Of a stretch of 64,000 bases of DNA, positions 25,249 through 34,368 are shown in pieces. Every line of letters begins with the position of its first letter. Position 1 is the first letter of the stretch. Source of the stretch: JAGVPT01 sp964384415 (GTDB lineage Bacteria > Bacteroidota > Ignavibacteria > UBA10030 > UBA8401); NCBI GenBank assembly GCA_964384415.1, contig CAYLMV010000002.1:21253-85252 (forward strand), in the 5' to 3' direction. The notes beneath the pieces were generated by a model. That model was not told the DNA's origin. It searched no databases and was given only the letters and a program-made list of their open reading frames with translations. Both the position numbers and the translations under genes were made by a program.

Positions 25249-26031
25249 CTATTTCGTTTCTTTCTTCATTTTGGTGATCAGAACCGCCAGCTCTTCCACC
25301 TTCTGCTTCGCCGGTTCATAGCCGTTGGATTCATCCCAGGCTTTCTGATACATGGATTTCGCGCTTTCGAACGCCGCAATCGCATCGGCATGCTTGCCTT
25401 GCTTCTCCAGTTTACGGCCGTTGTCTTCGGTGTCGAGTGCCTGGGCGTACGTCACATACCCGTTGAATTTTCCATCCTTCGAAGCTTCAAGTTCGTTTTC
25501 TTCTCCCTTGCTCAGTTTCACCTCGAGGTCGTCCGAAATCTTCTTGACGAGAGATTTGAGCATCGTCAGAAACTGATCGAGGTCTCCCGTCTCCTCTTCC
25601 GCATTCAGAGTAACGCCCGTTTCCGTCGCCACGATTCTCGCGTCGATGCGGAGCTTGTCGCCAAAAAGGTTTGAGAAGCCGCCGAACAACAGCACCTTCG
25701 CTCCGAGCAGCTTTCCCATCTTTTGTGATGTCCCTTTGTCGACGAGATCCGTTTCGCCCAGGTTCAGCTCTTCGACGACCGATTGAATCCGCTGCCGTTC
25801 CACAACTTTCAGCCCTTTGATCTTGGACATCTCGGTAATCAGCATGTCCGCCAGCCCCTTTTTCAAAGGGTCGAGTTTATCCTTATCCACAACGCTGTTA
25901 TTTTCAAAATAGAGAATCGCAATCGTCTGCTGGGGTGCTTCCTGCGCAGGAAGTTCCGCCGCACACATGCTCATTAGCAAAACAACCAACACTGCCCATC
26001 GAACAAGGCGACTTTTATCACTCTGATTCAT
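25249..26031 (-). CDS. Exported CsgG/FlgO-like protein
   Basis: 260-aa protein with an N-terminal membrane/signal segment (WAVLVVLLMSMCAAELPAQ) and an alpha/beta domain of the CsgG/FlgO/LpoB superfamily: TIAILYFENNS, GLADMLITEMSKIKGLKVVERQRIQ, and LGAKVLLFGGFSNLFGDKLRIDARIV. A short helical C-terminus may form a coiled coil (KLEKQGKHADAIAAFESAK). It is clearly paralogous to the central domain of the protein encoded at 31693-33036. Proteins of this fold help assemble outer-membrane or periplasmic structures. Confidence 0.78.
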   Translation of the reverse strand: MNQSDKSRLVRWAVLVVLLMSMCAAELPAQEAPQQTIAILYFENNSVVDKDKLDPLKKGLADMLITEMSKIKGLKVVERQRIQSVVEELNLGETDLVDKGTSQKMGKLLGAKVLLFGGFSNLFGDKLRIDARIVATETGVTLNAEEETGDLDQFLTMLKSLVKKISDDLEVKLSKGEENELEASKDGKFNGYVTYAQALDTEDNGRKLEKQGKHADAIAAFESAKSMYQKAWDESNGYEPAKQKVEELAVLITKMKKETK

Positions 26032-26077
26032 AAATGTATCCTTCCAGATGATGAGATAATGAGAACCTACATTCTGC

Positions 26078-27244
26078 TCAAAACTGCACGCGCCCGCTTC
26101 CGCCGAATTCGATGCCGGTGACGTTGTTCTTTATGTTCTCGATCACAACGCTTCCGATGCCGTACTTGGCGTCGAACGCGAGTCCGAACCAGGAGGCAAG
26201 CGTGAACCCGACTTCCCCCCCGATCAACGCGAGCTGCGCTTTGCCGGTTTCATAGATACCGACTCCGAATGGAATCTGATCTCCGGTATGGTATTTCCCC
26301 TGCAAGATCCCCGAAAGAGCGCACCACTGCACCGGAAACCAGGATGCGGTGTACTGAATTTCATAGTGCTGCGAACTTTTGTAACTTTCGGCGGCCCCCG
26401 AATTGTACAGCTTGCTCTGAGTGCGCAGGCGCGTCCTGAATTGAATCAGGTGCGTTATCGGACCCCACTTGAGCGAATAGACGGCAAGGGTCATAAACCG
26501 CAGCCCGGACTGAATGAAATTTTGACCGTTGAGCTTGTCGGGAAGATAGTTCGTAGCCGTGAGGTCGAGCGAGATTCTCTCTGTCTTCGAAAAAGTCATG
26601 TAGTCCAGTCCGGCGTTCACCGAAATCTCATCTCCGGGATCGTACTTGTCGCTGAACCCAGTTATCGAGGCGGGCTGGTATTCGCCTTTATAGACGTACG
26701 AAGTTCCGAAGCCGAAAATGAGACGCCGCTGGGCCGCGTAGGCGTACGCGAGGCCGAGATTCGCGTTCGTTCCCTGGCCGAAAACGGGAACGCGATAGTC
26801 GAAGGCGGATTCCGAGAGAATCGTCGCGACAGAAAGCTCGTTTTGAGTCAGTTTCGTAATTCCGGTCGGGAGGCTCGCCCCCCCGTTGATCCAGACCCGG
26901 TCGCCGGGAACGACATACGAGAAGCCGAGTCTCGTGTCTGTGATGCCCTGAAGTTTCAGCGAGTCGAGCGTTGAGAGCGCCGGAGCGTTCGCGACCGTAA
27001 TGAGAATCCTGTTGGAGAGCGGTACCGAAAGCGACACCGGCGCCGATTGTTCGAGTACGGTCCCTTCGTTCTTCAATTTCCACTCCTGCTGCCATCCTCC
27101 CATCGTAAAGCCGGTCAAACCGCGGAACAGAAGCCGCTCGTCATATTTCGGCCCTTGCAGCTGTGCGCACAACCGTTCGTTCAGAAATCCGAACAATGCC
27201 GTTGCCAGCATCCAGCAGAAAATATGTCGTGCGTATTTATTCAC
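26078..27244 (-). CDS. Predicted outer-membrane beta-barrel protein
   Basis: 388-aa protein with signal peptide (about 1-27) and alternating amphipathic strands throughout (for example RRLIFGFGTSYVYKGEY, RISLDLTATNYLP, KAQLALIGGEVGFTLASWFG). It ends in a terminal aromatic residue (GSGRVQF), the usual beta-barrel assembly signal. I do not recognise a family. It lies 24 bp downstream of the 1470-aa T9SS gene, and the next gene starts about 47 bp after it, so co-expression is likely. Confidence 0.7.
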   Translation of the reverse strand: MNKYARHIFCWMLATALFGFLNERLCAQLQGPKYDERLLFRGLTGFTMGGWQQEWKLKNEGTVLEQSAPVSLSVPLSNRILITVANAPALSTLDSLKLQGITDTRLGFSYVVPGDRVWINGGASLPTGITKLTQNELSVATILSESAFDYRVPVFGQGTNANLGLAYAYAAQRRLIFGFGTSYVYKGEYQPASITGFSDKYDPGDEISVNAGLDYMTFSKTERISLDLTATNYLPDKLNGQNFIQSGLRFMTLAVYSLKWGPITHLIQFRTRLRTQSKLYNSGAAESYKSSQHYEIQYTASWFPVQWCALSGILQGKYHTGDQIPFGVGIYETGKAQLALIGGEVGFTLASWFGLAFDAKYGIGSVVIENIKNNVTGIEFGGSGRVQF

Positions 27245-27267
27245 CAGGGTTCAATTCCGGAGTTGGA

Positions 27268-30200
27268 TCATTTGAGGAAAACAAGTTTTCTCACCGCGCT
27301 GAATTCCTCTGTCCGCATTCTGCAAAAATATATCCCGCTCGCATTCTTTTCCCCTTTGTCGTTGCTTCCATCCCACACTGCCGAATAACTCCCGATCTTC
27401 CGATCTCCTTCGACGAGTGTTTTGACCTTCTGACCGAGAAGGCTAAAGATACTGATCTCCACATGAGCGCTGTGACCCAGCGTGTATTGAATCGTTGTCG
27501 AGGGATTGAATGGGTTTGGAAAATTCTGTTCCAGCGAGTAAGCGACAGGAATGACCGGAATCCCGTTTGTATTCTTCGAGACATAGTCGCTCGTCCCCAC
27601 GACCAGCCGGAATACCCGGTCGGTCTCATTCTTGTTGAACTTGAAATTGTAGGAGAGAGCGGAACCGATATCCGCTACCCGTTCGGTGGACATATCGACC
27701 AGCATCATCTCAAAGCCAGACGGAATATTTCCGGCCCGTTCGAACTGAACAGCCACAGCGGCTTCTGACTTTGCCGACGCGATGTCGAAGTCCCAGTAAT
27801 TTCCATCCTCATGAACCGACCGAAAATCTCCGGCGTACCTTCCAGGGTTGGTCTTCCAATCCCCGTGGTTAAAGGACAGCATCAGGTATCCCGTCGGAGC
27901 CGGGGGAGGTTCTGAAAAATCGTTAACGTCCCAAGCATCGCTCGCAGAGCGCAATACGCCCGCCACATTGCTGTTGTCGCTCGCGGTCCCGTCTGTAGCC
28001 CGAATGTCAACCTGCCATTCGCCCTGGGCAAATGTGCGTTCGGTTGAACTCAATTTCGGCAGCGCTCCTGGGGACGAGATGTCGGCTGGATTGATATAGA
28101 CGGTGACGCCGTTCCGGAGGCTCTTGAGGAAGTAGCCCGTGAAAGGTTCCATGACGTTCGACTCTTGCTGAAATCCATTTCCGTCGAAACGCCAGAGCCA
28201 CGACTCGACGGAATCGGGCGTCGGACGTCGTGAGTTCGCCCAGCTCACCTCGTACGGGAAAGGATTTCCGATTAAGTTGTATCCAGAGTCGAGCTGGATG
28301 GGGAAGAAATCCTGCGCCGTTGAAGCAGCCGCTGAGCCGAGCGTGAGCGTTTGCGATCCTTTTGTGATGAGCCAGTATCCTTCTCCCCGCTTGAACGAGA
28401 GAAATCCGGGACTTGGAAACTCCAGGTATTCAGCGCCATCCCAGCGCCCGTAGAGCCTCCATTTGGTGATATCGACGCTCCCCAGATCTTTGAGTACATC
28501 CAGAATACTGGCGTCGGCGAGGTCGTACGGGATGCTGATGATCTGATACTGATTGCTCGGAGTTGGCTTCGGAACTTTGACCGTATAATTCGATGTGTAG
28601 CCAAAAACATTGAGCGCAAACTGAAGATTCTTTCCGGCCAGAATTCCCATCAATGGATTCAGCGCCGGGTCACTGCTGTTAATATCCGACCAGAGATCCA
28701 GGTCCCCGATCAGCAAAATCCTTCCCTTCCCAATCTGGCTCATCGCGGCTACGACAGGCTGGAGAATTTTGTGCTGGGTGGAGTCGCTCGTGAGCCCGAA
28801 TGAGACGGGACTGCCTTTCAGAAATGGTACGGCATTAGCGGAGACATTAATGCTCGATCCGCCAAAAAACACAAGCGTGTCAATTCCTTTCAGGAAGGGA
28901 TGTGTGGGATCGACAAATGCCGAGAAGGCCGGTGAAGCCGGAGAGCCGAGATCATTATGGGAGTAATCGTACACCACATCGCCGTTCAAGGCAAGCCCTG
29001 TAGAGTCGTAGGGTGGATCCACAACCCACTGGTAGTTAGCGAGCAATTTATTGATGATATCGTTTCCGGGCGACTTTCCCGAATCGCCGAGCATGACGAC
29101 AAATCCGCCGTTGAGGACATATTGTTGAAGACGGTTTTCTTCGAAGGGCGTATATCCCGTTGCAGGCGCTGCGATAACGATTGCGTCGTACGGAGCGGCG
29201 AGGGGATCGAACGGCGTGACGCCCTGCAGAACAACCATCCCACTTCCCTGGAGCGCCTTGATGAATTGAGAGAAATATTGTGAGATGGAACCTGCGGGGA
29301 TGTTTGAAGAAAGTCCATGGGTTGTTTCAAGCAATATTGTCCGCGCCACTGCGGCTTTCGCGACGCTCGTTCCCTGAACTTTCACGACTAAGGTCGGCGC
29401 CGTCGGATCGGTCGAAGTGAAGGTGAGGGCAGCTTGAAGCGCACCCGAAGTTTTCGGCATAAACTGGATCGTAAATGATCCGGTACTGCCGGGGTCGACA
29501 GAGAGCGGTGCTGCCCCGCCGATGACGGAAAAATCCGGTGAACCGGTGAAGCCTGTATACGAAATCGTAACAGCCTGCAGCCCCGCATTCCTGAATGTAA
29601 CCGTTTGGGTGGATGATGCGCCGACGTTCATGGTGCCAAAATCTAAACTGCTCTGCAGCAAGGTGACGGAGGTGCCAAAATCCACTTTTGTCACTCCGCG
29701 ATTGCTTCCAATAAACAACACTCCCTGGGCGTACCCGCCCGTTCCAATTGAAAAGTATGAGGTACTGGAGTCGCCGCCGAGTTTATTCCACGTGACCCCG
29801 GCGTCCGAGCTTCTCTGTATTCCTGACGGCCCATCGCAAATAAGCATGGAAGAATTGCTCGTGTCTATGACGATGTCGAATGCTGGTATTCCCAGGGAAT
29901 TCCAGTTGGCGCCTCCGTCTGTCGTTCTGAACACTGAGAAAGGATTTGAACCGGCGATCGTTGGCAGGTACATGACATTTGCGTTCTTCGGATCGACACG
30001 CGGATGAATTCCAAGAAGCGGGTAAAGGGTCCCGCCAACCGTCACGTTCGGCGGCAGATTCCCGCCCTTCGCCGTCCATGTTTTTCCCAAGTCGGTCGAC
30101 TTCCAAACGCCATTGGCCGAAAAATAAACGGTTGTCGGACTGATAGGATCAAACTCGATATTCTCGATCAGGTTTGACTGCAGGACTTTCTGTGGTGCCG

Positions 30201-31680
30201 TCAGCGCATTCCATGTCACGCCGGCATCCGTGCTGCTCATGAAATCCCCCGTGAGCGCACAGACCAGAAGATTACGAGAATCAACGGGCGACACTCTGAT
30301 CGTGCCGTCCTCGGAGTTATTGTTGAACGGCGAGAGAGAATCGTGCGGGATGTTCTGTATCGATAGCTTTTGCCACGTCTTTGCGGTGTCGGCACTCTTG
30401 TAAAGTCCGTAGACACTCCCGGCGTAGAGAGCATTGCTGTTCTTGGGGTCCGCAACGATTGCCCGGATGTACGGATTTTCCAGACCAGAGTTTGCCGGAA
30501 TCCATGTCGTTCCGCCGTTGGTGGATTTAAATATGCCGCCGCCGTAAACTCCGGCAAAGAGATTGCCGGGGTTCGAATTCATCACTGCAATTGTACGGAC
30601 AAAAGCATTGTTGAATCCGATGTTCTGTCGCGACCACGACGCCCCGCCATCATAGCTGATATAGATTCCGTCGGAGGTTGCCAGATAGATTTTTTTGGGA
30701 TTCGAAGCCGGAACGAAAATTGAATTCACATCGACTGCCGCTTTGAACAGCGATTCCCAAGACACGCCGGAATCCGTCGAGCGATAGAGTCCGCCGCGAA
30801 TTGGCTGCGGCGAAGACGTCCACTCGTTTCCGTTGGTTCCGAGATAGATTGTGTCGGTCGAAGCACTGCCGAACGCAAGCGAGGATTGCACCACCGGATC
30901 ATCGAGGAACGCTCCGGCGATCGGTGTCCATGGAATGCCCCCCGGACAAAAATACTCGCCGGCAGCAGTCCCGGCAAACAGCCCCACTCCGGTGATGAAC
31001 AAGAGTGAATGAACACGAAGCGAGTTGCCCGACAGCCCGTTGTTATTGACGAACGAGGTCCAATTGTTTCCCCCGTCACTTGTCCTGTAGACCCCGGCAT
31101 TATCCGTACCGGCATAGGCGATAACCGCGCCCGCCTGGCTGGCCGGGTCGATTACGATTGCGGTAACTACAGCGGTCGTCGGCAGTCCGCCGGAAACCGA
31201 AATCCATGTGCGTCCGGCATCGATGCTCTTTGTTACGCCGTTGCCTCCCTGCGCCTGCGAACGCACGTCGGAAGCATAGACGACGGAATCAAGCGAAGGA
31301 TGGATTGCAATGGCGGCGGTGGGATTCGAGAGGCTCGTCAACGACCAGTTCGATCCCCCGTTGATGCTCACAAACAATCCCTGGTTCGTGGCGGCATAGA
31401 CAAGGCTCTGGTTCTTCGGATCGAACACCATGCCGTTCACTTGAACCGAGCCGGTGAGCGTGTGCGACCAGCTCGAGCCGCCGTCGGATGAGGCATAGAC
31501 GCCGTCGGAACGAGTACCAACGAGGACAACCGCGTCGTTCGCATTGCCGCGGATGACGTCGGCAATTCCCCCGTCAGGCCCGATGGCAGAAACTCCCGTC
31601 CCCTGCGCGAAGAGGGGTTGGAACGATGAGAGTGCAATGAAGAAAAACAGAACGAAGTTATTTCGTAACAAAAGTTTCAT
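27268..31680 (-). CDS. Giant T9SS-exported sortilin/BNR-repeat protein with Hydin-type and GATase-like domains
   Basis: 1470-aa surface protein. Signal peptide 1-25. About 30-680 are VPS10/BNR propeller repeats (SSDGGSSWSHT, KSTDLGKTWTAKG, RTTDGGANWNSLG). About 690-800 form an ASH/Hydin 'choice-of-anchor D' domain (SLDFGTMNVGASSTQTVTF). About 800-1090 resemble a GATase/IFT52-like Rossmann domain (ILLETTHGLSSNIP...GKGRILLIGDLDLW). Beta domains follow, then a T9SS sorting domain at about 1385-1470 (LEQNFPNPFNPSTTIQYTL). It is the second gene of the minus array, 12 bp after the lipoprotein gene. Confidence 0.85.
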   Translation of the reverse strand: MKLLLRNNFVLFFFIALSSFQPLFAQGTGVSAIGPDGGIADVIRGNANDAVVLVGTRSDGVYASSDGGSSWSHTLTGSVQVNGMVFDPKNQSLVYAATNQGLFVSINGGSNWSLTSLSNPTAAIAIHPSLDSVVYASDVRSQAQGGNGVTKSIDAGRTWISVSGGLPTTAVVTAIVIDPASQAGAVIAYAGTDNAGVYRTSDGGNNWTSFVNNNGLSGNSLRVHSLLFITGVGLFAGTAAGEYFCPGGIPWTPIAGAFLDDPVVQSSLAFGSASTDTIYLGTNGNEWTSSPQPIRGGLYRSTDSGVSWESLFKAAVDVNSIFVPASNPKKIYLATSDGIYISYDGGASWSRQNIGFNNAFVRTIAVMNSNPGNLFAGVYGGGIFKSTNGGTTWIPANSGLENPYIRAIVADPKNSNALYAGSVYGLYKSADTAKTWQKLSIQNIPHDSLSPFNNNSEDGTIRVSPVDSRNLLVCALTGDFMSSTDAGVTWNALTAPQKVLQSNLIENIEFDPISPTTVYFSANGVWKSTDLGKTWTAKGGNLPPNVTVGGTLYPLLGIHPRVDPKNANVMYLPTIAGSNPFSVFRTTDGGANWNSLGIPAFDIVIDTSNSSMLICDGPSGIQRSSDAGVTWNKLGGDSSTSYFSIGTGGYAQGVLFIGSNRGVTKVDFGTSVTLLQSSLDFGTMNVGASSTQTVTFRNAGLQAVTISYTGFTGSPDFSVIGGAAPLSVDPGSTGSFTIQFMPKTSGALQAALTFTSTDPTAPTLVVKVQGTSVAKAAVARTILLETTHGLSSNIPAGSISQYFSQFIKALQGSGMVVLQGVTPFDPLAAPYDAIVIAAPATGYTPFEENRLQQYVLNGGFVVMLGDSGKSPGNDIINKLLANYQWVVDPPYDSTGLALNGDVVYDYSHNDLGSPASPAFSAFVDPTHPFLKGIDTLVFFGGSSINVSANAVPFLKGSPVSFGLTSDSTQHKILQPVVAAMSQIGKGRILLIGDLDLWSDINSSDPALNPLMGILAGKNLQFALNVFGYTSNYTVKVPKPTPSNQYQIISIPYDLADASILDVLKDLGSVDITKWRLYGRWDGAEYLEFPSPGFLSFKRGEGYWLITKGSQTLTLGSAAASTAQDFFPIQLDSGYNLIGNPFPYEVSWANSRRPTPDSVESWLWRFDGNGFQQESNVMEPFTGYFLKSLRNGVTVYINPADISSPGALPKLSSTERTFAQGEWQVDIRATDGTASDNSNVAGVLRSASDAWDVNDFSEPPPAPTGYLMLSFNHGDWKTNPGRYAGDFRSVHEDGNYWDFDIASAKSEAAVAVQFERAGNIPSGFEMMLVDMSTERVADIGSALSYNFKFNKNETDRVFRLVVGTSDYVSKNTNGIPVIPVAYSLEQNFPNPFNPSTTIQYTLGHSAHVEISIFSLLGQKVKTLVEGDRKIGSYSAVWDGSNDKGEKNASGIYFCRMRTEEFSAVRKLVFLK

Positions 31681-31692
31681 TCAATCCTGATT

Positions 31693-33036
31693 CTATTTCG
31701 GGGGCGTCGGAGGACCCGGCAGAGGCGAAGCAACCGACGTCGGCTGAGGGGAAGAACTAGGGCCGGGCACGAACCCGGAATTGACGTTGGCCGTGGTTGT
31801 GGTGACCCTCTCCGAAACCGCGGTCATGCTTTCTCTCGCCGCCGTGCTGCTAGGCGGAGGCGGCACGGGTGCCGGCGTTTGAACCCCGGTTCCGCCCGAG
31901 GGTGAACTGCTTTGTATCATTTGCTGTGTTTTTTGGGCGGTGGCAAGGCTTGACTTGGCCTGAGAAAATTTCGGGTCTGACTGAACTGCGCCCGAATAGG
32001 ACTGCACGGCCTGAACATACATTCCTTTGTCTTCGTAGTCCATTCCCTGGGAGTATTGCAGGAAAGCGAAGAAATTCTCCGTCGGAATTTCAAGAATGGC
32101 TTCTCTCTCCTTATCCGTTATTCGAATCTTCAGTTCATCCAGTATTTTGAAAACGAGCTCTTTCTCAAGACGAAAGAACTCCGTCATGTTTCCGCTGATG
32201 TCGGTGACACCGTCGAGACTGCCCGTCCTCGTCTGGGCGACCAGTGCATCGATTCTCATTTTCTCGCTGGTGAGATCGAAGAATGTTCCCTTCACCAGCC
32301 GGTACGCTCCGAGAAGTTTGCCAAGACGGGGAGCTGACCGCTCATCCACGAGGTTTGATTCGCTGAAATTCAATTCTTCCATCAGTTTCTGGAGACGAAG
32401 CCTTTCGACGACCCTGACCGATTGTACTTTTGATAGATCGGTGATCATCATATCGGCGATCCCCTTCTGCAGCGGATCCAGATTCCGCATGCTTCCCTTA
32501 TTCTCAAAGTACAAGACCGCGATAGTATTGGTGGGGATGGATGCGACATCGAGCTGCGACTCTTCCACCAGCGCCATCTTTGCTTCGATATCCATCTGCT
32601 GGCGGTAGAGGATCTTGATGCGGGCTTCCACAATATCCCGGTACTCTCCGAAGACCGTGAGTTCCTGATATTTTCTGTAATACTGAATGGCTTTGGGATA
32701 GTCGACGACTCCCTCATAACACGAAGCCAGATAATAGACCGCCTGGTCGTCTTCGGGATCCACCGAGACGGACCGATCCAGCCATGGCTCGGCCTCAGCA
32801 TAATACTTCTTGTTATAGAGGCCGATGCCAAGATATTTCAGAAACAGCGGATCGTCGGGGTTACGGGCGAGGTTGGATCGGGACATGGCAATCGCTTCGT
32901 CGTTCTTCCCCTGTTCCAGCAATCCGGAGGTAATCTCATATGACGTGGGGGCACAGGCGGAGAACAGGAGGAGGAACGGGAATAAGAAGAGCGCGGAAGG
33001 TCTTGTGCGCGTGAAGCAGGGTTGCATGGTGATCAT
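31693..33036 (-). CDS. Lipoprotein with TPR and CsgG/FlgO-like domains
   Basis: 447-aa lipoprotein. The signal FLFPFLLLFSAC has a lipobox. TPR repeats (about 35-140) include LKYLGIGLYNKKYYAEAEPW. The CsgG/FlgO-like domain (about 165-290) contains TIAVLYFENKGSMRNLDPLQ and VVERLRLQKLMEELNFSESN, strongly similar to the 25249-26031 protein. A short TPR and a disordered Pro/Ser/Thr tail follow. ATGs exist at 33036 and 33027 with no clear ribosome site for either; I kept the first. This is the lead gene of the array down to 20308, with a good promoter at 33105-33133. Confidence 0.82.
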   Translation of the reverse strand: MITMQPCFTRTRPSALFLFPFLLLFSACAPTSYEITSGLLEQGKNDEAIAMSRSNLARNPDDPLFLKYLGIGLYNKKYYAEAEPWLDRSVSVDPEDDQAVYYLASCYEGVVDYPKAIQYYRKYQELTVFGEYRDIVEARIKILYRQQMDIEAKMALVEESQLDVASIPTNTIAVLYFENKGSMRNLDPLQKGIADMMITDLSKVQSVRVVERLRLQKLMEELNFSESNLVDERSAPRLGKLLGAYRLVKGTFFDLTSEKMRIDALVAQTRTGSLDGVTDISGNMTEFFRLEKELVFKILDELKIRITDKEREAILEIPTENFFAFLQYSQGMDYEDKGMYVQAVQSYSGAVQSDPKFSQAKSSLATAQKTQQMIQSSSPSGGTGVQTPAPVPPPPSSTAARESMTAVSERVTTTTANVNSGFVPGPSSSPQPTSVASPLPGPPTPPK

Positions 33037-33064
33037 TGTAGGAGGTTGGCACTTCCCTTAAAAA

Positions 33065-33153
33065 GCATGAACCAAACGTAGTGTGACCCTTCTCTTCGCG
33101 AGCTAATATTGCAAAAAAAGGGTCGGTTGTCAAGGAAGGGCATGAACCGAACG
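33065..33153. repeat. Two direct copies of GCATGAACC(A/G)AACG
   Basis: Copies at 33065-33078 and 33140-33153 match at 13 of 14 bases and flank the predicted promoter of the array starting at 33036. They may be binding sites for a regulator looping or blocking RNA polymerase. Unproven. Confidence 0.5.
33105..33133 (-). promoter_or_regulatory. Promoter for the 33036-20308 gene array
   Basis: Minus strand TTGACA (33133-33128), 17-bp spacer, AATATT (33110-33105). Predicted transcription start near 33098, about 60 bp before the lipoprotein ATG. Confidence 0.55.
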
Positions 33154-33207
33154 CATCGACAATGTCCACTATTTGAGCTGAAATCGCCCTATTCCCGGAT
33201 TGCTAGA

Positions 33208-33236
33208 TTGACTTCTGTGACGAAATTCACAATATT
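33208..33236 (+). promoter_or_regulatory. Candidate promoter for the epimerase gene
   Basis: TTGACT (33208-33213), 17-bp spacer, AATATT (33231-33236). The spacer contains the CRP-type palindrome, so a bound regulator would be expected to repress this promoter. Confidence 0.45.
33216..33231. promoter_or_regulatory. CRP/FNR-type operator, TGTGA-N6-TCACA
   Basis: TGTGACGAAATTCACA is a perfect match to the two CRP half sites with the correct 6-bp spacing. It lies in the divergent spacer between the array that ends in an adenylate cyclase and the epimerase gene. No CRP gene is in this window. Confidence 0.55.
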
Positions 33237-33263
33237 CAAAACGTCAATCCCAATCGGAATTAA

Positions 33264-34304
33264 ATGGAATCATCGCCAAGAGGCACCGTCTTCCTCACTG
33301 GTTCTACCGGATTTATCGGATCGCGGGTAATTCAGGATCTTTGCCTGCAAGGGTGGAGGGTGAGGGGGCTAGTACGCGACAAGGAAAAAGCGAGAGCACT
33401 CTTCGGAGAGTGGGAGGCGGACTATGAAGGCCAAGTCGAACTTGTTGAAGGAGATTTGTTTTCCGGCACGCCCGCTGAACGGATGAAGCTCTTCCGTGAA
33501 TGCCTCAGCGGGTCTCATCTCGTGATCCATCTTGCAGAGGCGAAATCCAAAATCAAAGAGTTCGATGCGAAAAACATCAAAACATTCGGGCTTCTCCTTG
33601 AAGCCGCCGCTGAATCCCGGAATCTGCAGCGTTTTGTTTTCGTCTCGGCCTTCATGGCCGGCGGCCTCCCCCAGCCTTTGCCGCCGATCCTCACGGAGGA
33701 AATGACGGGAGTTCGATTTCCGGACCCCTATTATAGCTGGAAGAGATCCGCAGAGCGGCTGCTTATGAAAGCCTCGAAGGAATCTCATTTTAGCTATTCA
33801 ATAATCAGGCCCGCCCTTGTCTATGGACCGAAGGCCGACTGGCTGGTACCTATGCTTACCGCAATCAGAAGATTTGGAAGGTATTATCTTCCCCTCCCAA
33901 ACGGCGGGAATGCCTTGTTGGGGACGGTTCACGTGGAGGATGTCGCCAACACAATAGCCTCGGCAGGGGCGAACAGGTATGCGGAGAACCAAATCATTCA
34001 CGCTGTCGACAACGGCGGCACTACGTACAAAGACTGGATGAACACCATCGCAGCCGCGGCAGGATGGAAGGTAAGAATTGGGAGCATCCCCTCCTCCCTG
34101 ACGAAGGCGGCCGCGAAAGAAGTTGATGCCGCTTCGTCAATCTTCGGCCTGCACTACGGCGCATTTCTCTGGGCACAGGTACTCTCCGAGGGATGCGGAT
34201 ATTCAAATGAAAAAATGAAACGGATCATCGGCAACCTTAAGTATCCAACAATCCGTGAAGGAATTCCTGGTATGATGGATTGGTTTAAAACACTTCACTC
34301 CTGA
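33264..34304 (+). CDS. NAD(P)-dependent epimerase/dehydratase (extended SDR)
   Basis: 346-aa Rossmann-fold enzyme. TGSTGFIG near residue 12 is the nucleotide-binding loop. VSAFMAGG and YYSWKRSAE give the Ser and Tyr-x-x-x-Lys catalytic set, and IIRPALVYGP is the conserved SDR segment after it. Such proteins act on nucleotide-sugars, flavonoid-like or sterol substrates, and the sequence does not say which. It is divergent from the adenylate-cyclase array and monocistronic by spacing. Confidence 0.85.
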   Translation: MESSPRGTVFLTGSTGFIGSRVIQDLCLQGWRVRGLVRDKEKARALFGEWEADYEGQVELVEGDLFSGTPAERMKLFRECLSGSHLVIHLAEAKSKIKEFDAKNIKTFGLLLEAAAESRNLQRFVFVSAFMAGGLPQPLPPILTEEMTGVRFPDPYYSWKRSAERLLMKASKESHFSYSIIRPALVYGPKADWLVPMLTAIRRFGRYYLPLPNGGNALLGTVHVEDVANTIASAGANRYAENQIIHAVDNGGTTYKDWMNTIAAAAGWKVRIGSIPSSLTKAAAKEVDAASSIFGLHYGAFLWAQVLSEGCGYSNEKMKRIIGNLKYPTIREGIPGMMDWFKTLHS

Positions 34305-34368
34305 AGATATGTCGCCCTCTCTTTCCATCGTCCCTCATCCATCTTCCCTCTTCCATCATCCCACCTCC

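Noticed and set aside
27246..27262. T-arm-like string GGGTTCAATTCCGG
   Set aside because: No acceptor stem, anticodon arm or CCA context around it; it straddles the start of a protein gene.
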